Program-made: the position numbers and the translations under genes
Origin: UBA8437 sp964646205
GTDB lineage: Bacteria; Planctomycetota; Planctomycetia; Planctomycetales; Planctomycetaceae
DNA: 64,000 nt
Direction: 5' to 3'
Assembly (NCBI GenBank): GCA_964646205.1
Contig: CAZYAZ010000001.1
Location: 186,001 to 250,000, forward strand
Part shown: piece by piece, positions 37,005 to 46,500 of the stretch
How positions within the stretch are numbered: the first letter of the stretch is position 1
How the letters are laid out: each line of letters begins with the position of its first letter
Notes under the pieces: generated by a model
The model's input: only the letters and a program-made list of their open reading frames with translations
Database searches by the model: none
What the model was told of the DNA's origin: nothing

Positions 37005-38507
37005 TTATTTCGTGGCTGTGGCCACGGCTGGCGTTACCTTGACCGGAACAAACATCTTGACCAGTTTGCCGGTCTTGGCGTCGTAGAGCCTGATCTTGCC
37101 GTCGAACCCCCCCAGGGCAATCTGTTGACCATCGGGCCGGTAGGCAACGGAAAAAACTGGAGAATCGACACTGGGCAAATCGTGCACCAGCCTCGACTGT
37201 GCCGACCGAGCAGCAATCTGCTGGCGGACTTCGTTCAATCCGCCCTTGTTATTGATGTTCGGCGTGTCGTAGTCGCCAACAGTGTAAATGCGAGCCGCCC
37301 CGCCAACACCCGTACTCGAACCGGCAACAAACTGCTTGCCGTCGGGACTGAATTGCAGGTCAAAGATCCGTCCGGGCATTGGTTTGAAGCTGCGAATGTG
37401 ATTGAAGTCGTCCCCGATAATCCGCTTGCGGGTACGGAAGACCTTGTAGAGCTTGGGGATGCCATCGGAACCACCTGTCAGGACCTGCTCCTGCCCCGGA
37501 CGCCGCTCGACGGCCATCAGGCCACCCTTCAGGGCACCCGGAGTGATGCTGGTCACGTTGTCGACAAACTGACCGCTCTCGACAATCGCCAGTTTCATCG
37601 CACGATCGCGGCTGACCGAGATCACGTGGGTCCCCTTGAGCGAAAAGGTGGCCGCAATGGACCAGTCAGAATGGGCGTCCATTCGCATCACCTGTTTGCC
37701 ATCGGCAACCGTCAGCACCCGCACGCCGTTGTCGGCCGCACCAAAAGCGAAGCGCTTTCCATCCCCCGAGAAACTGGCACCGAACAGGGTGTCGTAGCTG
37801 ACAGTGATGGAACGAACCAGCTTCTTGGTGGCTGCATCCCAGAACTGGACCTCGCCAAACAAAGAGGGCGTGCCGCCGGTGCCGGCAATTAGCTTGCCAT
37901 CTGGCGACACCGCGACGGATTCGATTCGCTGAGATCTGCCAACCAGGCGGCCTGTCGGAGCACTACCATCAGCGGCGTAGAGAAGAATCTCGCGGTAACC
38001 ACTGATCACCAGGGTCTTGCTGTCGGGCGTATAGGCCAACGCGGTGATGACCGGTGGTGCGGCGTATTGGGGAGGATTCTCGGCACTGATATTGTCCTTG
38101 ACCGTCGGGGGAGTGTCATCCTTGGCTCCCTGGCTGATCCATCTTGAAATCAACTCGACCTGCTGGGGATCCAATGGATCGGCACCCAACGGCATCGCCG
38201 GGTCATCGCCGGAGATGTAATCCAAGACCAGGCTCTCGCCAGGCTTGCCAGCGGTGAATGACCCGCCGTTCTCGCCACCCTTCTTGAATTCGGCGTAGCT
38301 GGTCAAAAGCAGCTTGCCACCCTTCTTGGCAGCGAAATGACAACCCGAACAGTGACGCTGCAGGACCGGTCGCACCTGCCGGTAAAAGCTGACTGGCTTC
38401 GCATCGCCCTCGGCCGTCTTGTCGGCTTTGTCCTGGGCCCATCCGTTCGACCCAATTTGGACCACGAGAGCCAGGACCAGCACGGTTCTCAGCAACAGGG
38501 ATCGCAT
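37005..38507 (-). CDS. Secreted WD40 protein with planctomycete cytochrome c domain
   Basis: 500 residues from ATG 38507 (GAGG upstream); the frame is open to 38627. Signal peptide 'LRTVLVLALVVQIGSNGWAQ'. A PSCyt1-type domain has heme motif C53-S-G-C-H57 in 'RPVLQRHCSGCHFAAKKGGK' and a distal 'DDPAMPLGADPLDPQQVELI'. About seven WD40-like blades then follow ('SVAVSPDGKLIAGTGG', 'IYTVGDYDTP', 'VAYRPDGQQIALGGFDGKIR'). The propeller would place the heme domain in a protein complex outside the cytoplasm. It precedes the DUF1549 gene in the same direction, a pairing repeated in planctomycete genomes. Confidence 0.9.
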   Translation of the reverse strand: MRSLLLRTVLVLALVVQIGSNGWAQDKADKTAEGDAKPVSFYRQVRPVLQRHCSGCHFAAKKGGKLLLTSYAEFKKGGENGGSFTAGKPGESLVLDYISGDDPAMPLGADPLDPQQVELISRWISQGAKDDTPPTVKDNISAENPPQYAAPPVITALAYTPDSKTLVISGYREILLYAADGSAPTGRLVGRSQRIESVAVSPDGKLIAGTGGTPSLFGEVQFWDAATKKLVRSITVSYDTLFGASFSGDGKRFAFGAADNGVRVLTVADGKQVMRMDAHSDWSIAATFSLKGTHVISVSRDRAMKLAIVESGQFVDNVTSITPGALKGGLMAVERRPGQEQVLTGGSDGIPKLYKVFRTRKRIIGDDFNHIRSFKPMPGRIFDLQFSPDGKQFVAGSSTGVGGAARIYTVGDYDTPNINNKGGLNEVRQQIAARSAQSRLVHDLPSVDSPVFSVAYRPDGQQIALGGFDGKIRLYDAKTGKLVKMFVPVKVTPAVATATK

Positions 38508-38628
38508 CAACACACACCTCGAATCCGGTTTGACCATCCCAAAAAGCCGGTGGGACGAACAATTCAGTTTAGTTCCGTACCAAACGCCTCGCCAGCCCGG
38601 ACTTGTATACCCGTGGCCGGAACCCATT

Positions 38629-39597
38629 TTAACCGTCCAGCGGCGACTCGCGTTCCCATCCCGGGCTCGTCTCGGGTGGCACCGCGGGTGGTTCGACCAG
38701 TTTCCCGTACAGGTCCGGTCGCCTCGCTCTCAGGTACCGTTGGCCACTGGAAACCCCGATCTTTTCTGACGTGCACAGGCCCACCGTCACGTCGTCTTCC
38801 AACCGCCGGCATTCGGCGATGACCTCGCCAAACGGATCGAGCACCATCGCGTGACCGTTTCGGACCTGGCCACCATCCATGCCGATCGGATTGGTGAAAA
38901 TCGCATAAACACCGTTTTCGTAGGCGCGGGCCGGCAACCACTTCATCAGCCAGTCACGCCCCTTGGGACCATCGAGTTCCTGTCTCAGGCTGACAGGGTC
39001 GGCGTGACGGTTGGTCCACAGGTCCGGATCGACCAGACCCCGGCCAGGCATCACCGACGGCAGGCACCCGGTCACGTGCGGCATGAAGATGATCTCGGCT
39101 CCCATCAGTGCCGTGATTCGCACGTTTTCAACCAGGTTGTTGTCGTAGCAAATGAGGATCCCAACCCGGCAACCCAGGAGGTCAAACACGCAGTACTCGC
39201 TGCCGCTGGAGAGATGGGGGTTGAGAAAGGCGTGCAGCTTTCGAAAACGAGCGACGAGTCCCTCGGCAGTCATGCAAACATAGGTGTTGTAGATATCGTC
39301 CCCATCCCGCTCGACCAGCCCGGCCAGCACCGGAACGCCGTGACGTGCCGAGATCTCTCGCAGGGCCTCACAACTGGGTCCACCCGGGACCTCCTCGGCC
39401 ACCTCCAGCAACTCGTCCCGGGTCGCCGATTGCAGGTAGCTGTAGGCGGTGATCGACCCCTCGTGAAAACTGACCACCTCGGCCCCGCAAGCAACCGCCC
39501 GGGCGGTCAACTGATCGATCCGCTGAAGGTTGTAGGCCTTGTCACCGTCGCGGTGTTCAAATTGCGCAGCAGCAATCCGGATGTCACGCATGGTCAC
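38629..39597 (-). CDS. Carbon-nitrogen hydrolase (nitrilase superfamily)
   Basis: 322 residues. The Glu-Lys-Cys triad is E46 in 'VVSFHEGSITAYSY', K120 in 'ARFRKLHAFLN' and C150 in 'GILICYDNNLVENVR'. The family hydrolyses amide, carbamoyl or nitrile C-N bonds; the closest resemblance is to N-carbamoyl amino-acid or aliphatic amidases, but the substrate is not certain. No signal peptide. A shorter start at the second Met (MRDIRIA) is possible. The ferredoxin gene follows after 19 bases on the same strand, yet no functional link is known. Confidence 0.9.
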   Translation of the reverse strand: MTMRDIRIAAAQFEHRDGDKAYNLQRIDQLTARAVACGAEVVSFHEGSITAYSYLQSATRDELLEVAEEVPGGPSCEALREISARHGVPVLAGLVERDGDDIYNTYVCMTAEGLVARFRKLHAFLNPHLSSGSEYCVFDLLGCRVGILICYDNNLVENVRITALMGAEIIFMPHVTGCLPSVMPGRGLVDPDLWTNRHADPVSLRQELDGPKGRDWLMKWLPARAYENGVYAIFTNPIGMDGGQVRNGHAMVLDPFGEVIAECRRLEDDVTVGLCTSEKIGVSSGQRYLRARRPDLYGKLVEPPAVPPETSPGWERESPLDG

Positions 39598-39616
39598 CCA
39601 CCTTGCCTCACGGCCA

Positions 39617-39991
39617 CTAGCTCCAGAAGCTCTCGCCGTGCCAGTTGAATTCCGGCTGTGTCTCGACCTCGACCTCGCCCTCTCCGTGCACCCGGGTCTG
39701 ACAACTCAGTCGCAGGTTTTCGGGATCCTCGCAATCCAGCCTCGCAAAGAAGCTCAACGGGTTCAGCAACATGTTGAGCCGTTCCCACAGGGATGGCTTG
39801 GTGCAATGGGCGTTGTCCTCTTTCTTGATCCGGACGCGGCAACTGGTGCACATGCCCAGCCCCGGACAATGCAGGACCCGATGAAGCCAGGGGTAGACCT
39901 CGATGCCTTCCTTCAGGGCCACGTTGCGAATTTTCTGCCCCGATTCCACCTCGATGGTTTTCTTTTCCCTGGTGAACTTGATCGTCGGCAT
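39617..39991 (-). CDS. 2Fe-2S ferredoxin
   Basis: 124 residues from ATG 39991, beginning 'MPTIKFTREKKTIEVESG'. Cluster ligands follow the adrenodoxin/plant-type spacing: C42, C48, C51 in 'HCPGLGMCTSCRVRIK', and C97 in 'LRLSCQTRVHG'. A roughly 30-residue insert with hydrophobic 'LWERLNMLLNPLSFFARLD' lies between the third and fourth Cys and may form a helix. It would carry single electrons at low potential. The frame remains open far upstream, antisense to pepA, but that part is a shadow. A partner reductase is not visible. Confidence 0.88.
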   Translation of the reverse strand: MPTIKFTREKKTIEVESGQKIRNVALKEGIEVYPWLHRVLHCPGLGMCTSCRVRIKKEDNAHCTKPSLWERLNMLLNPLSFFARLDCEDPENLRLSCQTRVHGEGEVEVETQPEFNWHGESFWS

Positions 39992-40150
39992 CGCTAGGTC
40001 TCGGGGTACGCGGCGGTTGGGTCGTTGTACCCTGATGATATGTGTCGTCGCGAGGCTTTTCCAGCAGGGAATCGATCTCAGCTTGCGACTGTCACCAGGT
40101 TCCTTTTCAATTGTTCCGACAAAGACCCGCGACTCCAAGGACACCTGGAA

Positions 40151-41638
40151 ATGGACATCACCTCGACAAACGGCCCGCTGGCACAAACCGAGGCCGACTG
40201 GCTGATCGTCGGCTACGGCACCATCGATTCGGCCGAGTCTCTCTCGACACCCCTGTCGGAACTCGACACGGCACTGGACGGGGCGATCCAGCGGCTGGCC
40301 ACCTCCGGAGACATCACGGGCAAACTCGGTGAAACACACCTGCTGGCCGATGTCCAGGGCCTGTCCGCCGGTCGGCTGTTGCTGGTTGGCCTCGGCACCA
40401 CATCCGAGTTGACCTCGAGAAAACTCGAGAAAGCTCTCGTGACGGCGACTCGCCGCATCTCGAAAAAAGCGTCGGTGAGTGTCGCGATCGCACTGCCCGG
40501 TTTGTCGTGCGAAGCCGTCAGCGATGAGGATGCTGCGAACCTGGCGGCGATGGCCATCCAGGTTGGTTGTGTTGGCCAGGCGTTGTACCGGGCCGAACCT
40601 GCCCGCCACGCCTTCTCCACCGGAACCGTTATCAGTTCCGCCGAGGCAAGCGATGCCGCGGTCACCCGTGGCAGCATCCTGGGGCAGGCAATCAACCTGA
40701 CCCGTGAACTGGTCAATCGGACCGCGATGGAGGTCTATCCCGAGACATTTGCAGACCGCGCGGCAGCGGCAGCCACAGAGTTCGGTCTCGAGTGTGAAAT
40801 CCTCGACGAGAACCGGTTGCAGCAGGAACGCATGGGTTCGTTGTTGGCCGTGGCCCAGGGCAGCGTGAAACCACCACGCGTGGTGGTCCTGACACACAAT
40901 GGTGGCGGTGACGGGGCACCGGCCCTGGCGATCTGTGGCAAGGGCGTCACCTTCGATTCCGGCGGTCTCTCTCTGAAGTCCAACGAGGGCATGAAGACGA
41001 TGAAATGCGACATGGCCGGTGCCGCAACAATGCTCGGGGCGATGACCGCCATCGCACGGCTCAACTTGCCGGTCAACGTGATCGGGCTGGCCGGGCTGGT
41101 CGAGAACATGCCCGACGGGAACAGTTTCAAGCTCGGCGACGTGCTCACGGCCCGCAACGGAACCACCATCGAGGTGCTCAACACCGACGCCGAGGGACGA
41201 CTGGTGCTCGCCGATGTGCTGGCCTACGCGGTCGACCTGGGAGCCGAACGGCTGATCGATCTGGCCACCCTGACGGGTGCCTGCGTGGTCGCGCTGGGCG
41301 AGGAAGTCACCGGCACATTTTCGAATTGTCCCGACTGGAGCCAGGCGGTGGGACAGGCCGCCGAGCGTGCCGGGGAACTGGCCTGGCCAATGCCGATGCA
41401 CGACCTGTTCGGCGACCTGATCAAGAGCGACGTGGCCGACATCAAGAACGTCGGCCCCCGCTGGGGTGGTGCCGTCACGGCGGCAAAATTCCTCGAACGG
41501 TTCGTCGACTCGACGCCCTGGGTGCACCTGGATATCGCCGGCCCGAGTTTTGCCTCGAGCAACAAGGCTCACCGCGAGGGCGGCGGAACCGGATGCATGG
41601 TCCGAACGCTGGTGGCGGCGGCCGAGAGCCTGGCCTGA
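40151..41638 (+). CDS. pepA: Leucyl aminopeptidase (cytosol aminopeptidase, M17)
   Basis: 495 residues from ATG 40151, with AAGGA about 9 bases upstream; the frame opens earlier at 40025. The C-terminal catalytic domain carries the M17 signature 'VLNTDAEGRLVLADVLAY', metal-ligand segments 'GKGVTFDSGGLSLKSNEGMK' and 'CDMAGAATMLGAM', and 'WVHLDIAGPSFAS'. Binds two divalent metal ions and removes N-terminal residues from peptides. The N-terminal macro-like domain is typical. Nothing suggests loss of function. Confidence 0.95.
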   Translation: MDITSTNGPLAQTEADWLIVGYGTIDSAESLSTPLSELDTALDGAIQRLATSGDITGKLGETHLLADVQGLSAGRLLLVGLGTTSELTSRKLEKALVTATRRISKKASVSVAIALPGLSCEAVSDEDAANLAAMAIQVGCVGQALYRAEPARHAFSTGTVISSAEASDAAVTRGSILGQAINLTRELVNRTAMEVYPETFADRAAAAATEFGLECEILDENRLQQERMGSLLAVAQGSVKPPRVVVLTHNGGGDGAPALAICGKGVTFDSGGLSLKSNEGMKTMKCDMAGAATMLGAMTAIARLNLPVNVIGLAGLVENMPDGNSFKLGDVLTARNGTTIEVLNTDAEGRLVLADVLAYAVDLGAERLIDLATLTGACVVALGEEVTGTFSNCPDWSQAVGQAAERAGELAWPMPMHDLFGDLIKSDVADIKNVGPRWGGAVTAAKFLERFVDSTPWVHLDIAGPSFASSNKAHREGGGTGCMVRTLVAAAESLA

Positions 41639-41656
41639 TCGACCGGGACATGCCCA

Positions 41657-41673
41657 ACCCGATTGGTTCGGGT
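41657..41673. terminator. Hairpin between convergent pepA and DapA-family gene
   Basis: ACCCGA at 41657-41662 pairs with TCGGGT at 41668-41673 around TTGGT. It lies between the pepA stop and touches the stop of the convergent gene. No T-tract is present; a bidirectional terminator is inferred. Confidence 0.4.
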
Positions 41674-42593
41674 CAGTCCAGCACCGCCAGCAACCGATCG
41701 TAACGCCGGTCAACCTCGGCGCGGGTTTCCTCGTCGAGCACAAACCCCACCGGGCCCCGGATCACCTCGTTGGCGAACACGCCCTTGCGAACCAGGATGT
41801 GCTTCTCGACGGCGATGAACGAATCCAGGCTCTCCTGGAGCATGACCAGGGAGGTGAGCGGCTCGGAGATGCTGGTGGCACGGTCCCAGTCCCCGGCCTC
41901 CAGTGCCTGCCAGAAGGCCACCAGGGGTTCCACCAGGTCGGCACCGGGCATCGTACCCACCACGCCGCGACGGTAGCTGTCCAGCAGGGCAATTCCGCCG
42001 CTGCCCTCGAAGACCCGTGCCTGGCCCCCGGTCGCATCTCGCAACGCTGTCAACCTGGGTCCGATCGGATTGGCCTCGGGCTTGAACAGCACGCGGTCGG
42101 CCCCCCAGTTCTCCATCAACCCCGCCTGCAATTCGATCGACATCGGTCTCCCGACATAACCGCTGGCGTCCTGGATGATGACCGGCAGGGAGATCGCCTG
42201 CAGGATGTGTTCGTAATAGTTCCGCAACTGGTCCTCATCGACCCCGATTGAAACCGGGGGAATCGCCATCACGGCGGATGCTCCCACGGATTCGGCCCCA
42301 ACGGCGAACTCGCAGGCTCCGCGAGTGCTCTCGGCTCCGACACTGACCACCACCGGACCGCGACCGGCCGCAGCCTCGCAAGTGAATCGTGCCACCTCGT
42401 GACGTTCAGTCTCTGAGAGCCGCAACACCTCGGTCACCATCGCCATCACCAGCCCGTCGGCTCCGGCAACGAAAATGTGGTCGATCTCACGACCCAGTGT
42501 CTCGTAGTCAATCGACTCGTCAGCGTGGTAGGGCAACTGGAAGACGATCTGCACACCGCGCAGAGCCTGCACTTGCGGGGACTCGGCTGTCAC
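41673..42593 (-). CDS. Dihydrodipicolinate synthase/N-acetylneuraminate lyase family protein
   Basis: 306-residue class I aldolase of the DapA superfamily. The barrel opens 'LRGVQIVFQLPYHADESIDY'; the GXX(T/S)-type loop is 'VTEVLRLSETERHEV'; the Tyr is in 'IIQDASGYVG'; and the Schiff-base Lys is in 'DRVLFKPEANPIGP'. The lack of the usual GTTGE/T block (here 'MAMVTEVL') and the residue choices suggest a specificity other than lysine synthesis, so dapA is not assigned. The ABC ATPase gene precedes it by 18 bases on the same strand. Confidence 0.86.
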   Translation of the reverse strand: MTAESPQVQALRGVQIVFQLPYHADESIDYETLGREIDHIFVAGADGLVMAMVTEVLRLSETERHEVARFTCEAAAGRGPVVVSVGAESTRGACEFAVGAESVGASAVMAIPPVSIGVDEDQLRNYYEHILQAISLPVIIQDASGYVGRPMSIELQAGLMENWGADRVLFKPEANPIGPRLTALRDATGGQARVFEGSGGIALLDSYRRGVVGTMPGADLVEPLVAFWQALEAGDWDRATSISEPLTSLVMLQESLDSFIAVEKHILVRKGVFANEVIRGPVGFVLDEETRAEVDRRYDRLLAVLD

Positions 42594-42611
42594 GGTCCAT
42601 CGGCTCCCGTG

Positions 42612-43466
42612 TTAGTCATCCCACTCGTCAATATCAGCGGCATCGCGGTCGTCACTCACATCTTCAACCGAGTAGACATCGGTCCCGGCACTTTCGTCGT
42701 TGCCAGCAGGATCCGACACCACCTCCGGTGCCGACGCAACCGGGAGTGACCGTGTCGTCACCTCGCCATTTTCCGGAACGACACCGTCAAAGACTTTCTG
42801 ACCATCCTTGAGGTGCAATTGCCGCTTGGCCAGCGCAGCCACTTCGTTCTCGTGCGTCACCATCAGGATCGTCCGACCCTCGTTGTTGAGATCGATCAGC
42901 ACCTGCATGATCTCGGCCTCGGTCTCCGAATCGAGGTTTCCGGTCGGCTCGTCAGCCAGGATGATCTGAGGGTCATTGACCAGCGAGCGAGCGATCGCAA
43001 CACGCTGCTGCTGTCCACCAGACAACTGGGTGGGACGATGATCCAGTCGATCGGCCAGCCCGACCCGATCGGCCAATTCGGTGCACCAGTCCATTTCCGA
43101 CGCGCCCACTCCGCCTTTTCGTCGCTGGTATTGCAACGGAACGGCAATGTTCTCGAGCACGGTGAATTGGGGAATCAGGTTGTACGACTGGAAGATGAAC
43201 CCGATCATCTCGTTGCGAATGGCCGAGAGATCGTCATCCGAGAGAGTCGACGTGTCCTCGCCACCAAGGATGTATTGACCGTCAGTGGGACGATCGAGGG
43301 CACCCAGGATATTCAACAGCGTACTCTTGCCACTTCCCGAGGCACCCATGATCGCGACAAAATCTCCCTTCGGAAATTCGGCGGTCACACCACGCAGTGC
43401 TTTGACGACGACCGCGCCCAGGTCGTAGTGCTTGTGGAGATCTCGAATCTCGGCCGCGTTCACCAT
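42612..43466 (-). CDS. ABC transporter ATP-binding protein, LolD/MacB type, with acidic tail
   Basis: 284 residues. Walker A 'GASGSGKST', Q-loop 'GFIFQSYNLIPQFTVLENI', signature 'LSGGQQQR', Walker B 'IILADEPTGNLD' and H-loop 'MVTHENEV' are intact. After about residue 225 a C-terminal extension of some 55 residues is rich in Asp, Glu and Ser ('NDESAGTDVYSVEDVSDDRD'), which is not part of the family core. No permease gene is adjacent: the next gene downstream is a DapA-family enzyme. The partner may be one of the FtsX-type permeases elsewhere. Confidence 0.9.
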   Translation of the reverse strand: MVNAAEIRDLHKHYDLGAVVVKALRGVTAEFPKGDFVAIMGASGSGKSTLLNILGALDRPTDGQYILGGEDTSTLSDDDLSAIRNEMIGFIFQSYNLIPQFTVLENIAVPLQYQRRKGGVGASEMDWCTELADRVGLADRLDHRPTQLSGGQQQRVAIARSLVNDPQIILADEPTGNLDSETEAEIMQVLIDLNNEGRTILMVTHENEVAALAKRQLHLKDGQKVFDGVVPENGEVTTRSLPVASAPEVVSDPAGNDESAGTDVYSVEDVSDDRDAADIDEWDD

Positions 43467-43590
43467 CCCAGCAGTCCCTTGTATTGGCCTTCCCCACGCA
43501 GCCGACTCCGAACAGAGCCTTTTATCTTAGTCGGAATAACACGGCAAAGAGAACAGCATGTGGGAACTGACAAGACGAGCTGAGCCGTTT

Positions 43591-46500
43591 TCAATTCCGA
43601 CCATCCCCACCAGCGCGACCGAACAGCCGGTGGTCGGACCGCCCTCGCGCTTCGATGTATGCCACAAGATCCAGGATCTCCTCCCGGCTCAACGTGTTCA
43701 GCAGCTTCTCGGGCATCAGGGAAATGGGCAACGGTTTGGTCAACTCGATTGACGACACCGGAATCTCGACCGGCTTGTGAGACGCCTTGCCCAGCGGATT
43801 GGTCGCCAGGCGGATATGAGTGGGCGTTTTCTGGAGAATCATGCCCGTGTGCTGTCGGCCGTTGTCGGTCACCAGCAGGTAGCTGCGGAACTTGTCCTTG
43901 ATCTCCTTGGACGGCTCGATGATCGATTGCAGGATCTGCTTCCGGGTGACCTTGGCGTCAAGCCGCCCCAGGTCCGGCCCCACGTTGCCACCCACCTCGT
44001 TCACCCGGTGACACTGCTGGCAGGCCGCAGCGGCAAACAACGCCTTGCCACGGACGAAACTGCGGCCACGGCCCAGCTTGTCCAGGTCACCAGACAGGTC
44101 CGCCACGCTCCAGTTCCTGACAAACGGACGCGATTCCACCGGCACGGGTTCCGCTATCGGGTTCTCGGCCAGGAACGTCTGCAGGTCGTCAACGACATGC
44201 ATCACGCCATTCATCGTCCGCCAGTGATTGGGGAACGTGCAGACGAAGGGGTACTCGCCCGTCTGCCTGGGAACGTCAAACACCAGCCTCTGGCTCTGCC
44301 GTGCCTGCAGCAACCGGGTCGCCGCGACGACCTGGTCGGATTCGGGAACAAAGTGGCGGGAGAATGCATCCGGCAGGGTGGCCATCCGTTCAGCCGCCTG
44401 GGCGACTGAGAGCATTCCTCCGGGACGAGTGAACAGCAGGTTGTGCGGCATGATGTCGACATTGTCAAAAACGATCTCGATCGGTTTGCCCGCCTGAACG
44501 GCTATCACCGTTCGGTCGTATTTCATTCGGTGTGGCACCGGACGAATCACGATCCGGCGAACGCCCAGTTGATCGATCTGGGTCCGCAACCGCACGGCAT
44601 CCGCCATCGGCAACAAGGTGGTCAGTTCGCCCGAGAGTCCCAGGGCGTCGCGAACATCGGCCCGTGTCCTTTGCTTGGCCGGTACGCCACGAGCGAATTG
44701 CAGAAGACTGGTGACCAGGGGGCCGGCCTGAGCCTTGTCCCAGCGGTACTTGGGAATCCGGGAAATTGCCTGGACAGCCGCATGCCGCTGGTCACCACGA
44801 CGGGCAAATTCGGCCAGGATTCTGAACACCTCGGACTGGTGACCCGGCAAGGCCGTCGCGGCATTGAAGGCCGACCGTCTTAGCGCCAGGACTTCGGGCG
44901 TCACCGGCTTGGCCGGACGAGCCAGCAATGGCTTGATTTCAGGAAACAACGAATCTCGCAGCGCCGGATCCGGTACCAGCGGCAAACCCTGCATCAGGTC
45001 CAGGCGACCGGACGCCGATCCTTCAGCCAGTTGCCAGGCCGCGGCAGACTTGCCATCGGCCGTCAGCAATGCGGCAAAACCAATCTGACGAGTGACACCG
45101 CGACCGGACTTCGTGGCCATCCGCTCGAGTTGTTTCCTGGCCGCGGCCAGTTTTTGGGGGGCCTGTCCCGTCAACATGTGAGCCAGGTCGAAGAGAACCA
45201 ACTCGGCATCCGTCGCGTCGCCGGCATCCGAAACGCCAATCGCCGCGACCAGTTCGGTGAGCCGGTCGGTCCCGTTGAGCTTGGCCAGCCCGTCCAGGGC
45301 CCGGTGCCGCTCGGCCATCGGCACACGCGGTCGGGACACCAACTCACTGAACACCACGCGACTGGGCTTGAGTTTGGCCAGTTCCGGAATAGTCAACCGG
45401 GCCAGCAAATAGTCCAGACCGGCCGGATGGTTCACGGCAACGGGCAAGCCGGCCGCCAACGCCGGATTCCAGTCTTTCTTGAGTTGCCTGACGGTCTCAC
45501 CCAGCGTGTAGTCGATGTAATAGTCCCGGGGATGATTCAACGCCTGCAGAGCAATCTCAACAGCCTCGACTCCGTCGAACCAGCTGCATGCCCGAATCGC
45601 CTCGAGTCGGACTCGAGAAAATTCGTCGTTGACCTGCGTGGTCAACAGTTCCAGTGCCTCGGGAATTTCACGGCGCTGAAAACACAGGATCCGCGTGGCA
45701 GCGGCGCGGGCGTGCTTGTTGGGACTGCGAAGAGCACGCTTGAGGTAACGGGGGCGAACGGCGTGAAAACCCTGCATCACCCACAGGGCCTCGAGCAACT
45801 CGTGCTCGGCCCCGGGATGCTCGGCCTTCACCAGGCTCTCGGCCCAGCCCTCCATCTCCGCCAGCACCTCGTCGCGGTCCCGCTGCCACAACTCGCGACG
45901 GGCCCGGTACCGGGTGCGGTCCTCGTGGGCCAACAACTGCTTGGCCAGCTGCTTGACCGTTCGCCCCTCGGCATGCACCGGCTTCAACAACGGACGGGTC
46001 TTGTGGCGAATCCGCCAGATACGACCGTGCGAATGATCCCGCCTCTGGTCACGGAGCGAATACTGCATGTGGCCAATCAGGGGATTGAACCAGTCACAGA
46101 GATACAACGCACCGTCTGGCCCCAACTGGATATCGACCGGGCGGAAGTTGATGTCGGTCGAATGCACCATTGGTGCCAGTTCGCGGGTGGTGAAGCCGCT
46201 GTCGGTGGGGATCACCTTGTGCCGCTTGACCCCCTGGAACCCGATGCAGTTGTTCAGCAGGAAGTCCCCCTGGAAGTCGTCGGGGAAATGACGGCTGCTG
46301 ACCAGTTCGCACCCACAGGTCGGACGAACCTTTGTCGAGGTGAACTCCTTCATGCGGGCGTGCTTGTGCGGAAAATCAATACGTCCGGAGAAGGCCGTGC
46401 CGAAATAGTTGGATCCGCCCGAAGCATCGGCCACAAAGTTCTGTCCCCAGCGGTCAAACACGTGACCCCAGGGATTGGCAAACGGGTACGAAACAAACAC

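Noticed and set aside
40738..40760. Search for CRISPR, IS ends or att sites across the window
   Set aside because: No spaced direct repeats, terminal inverted repeats or integrase/transposase genes were found anywhere; entry placed here only as a marker.
39992..41743. Continuation of the ferredoxin frame upstream (708 residues in all)
   Set aside because: The extra 580 residues are antisense to pepA, lack family resemblance, and the ferredoxin N-terminus starts cleanly at 39991.
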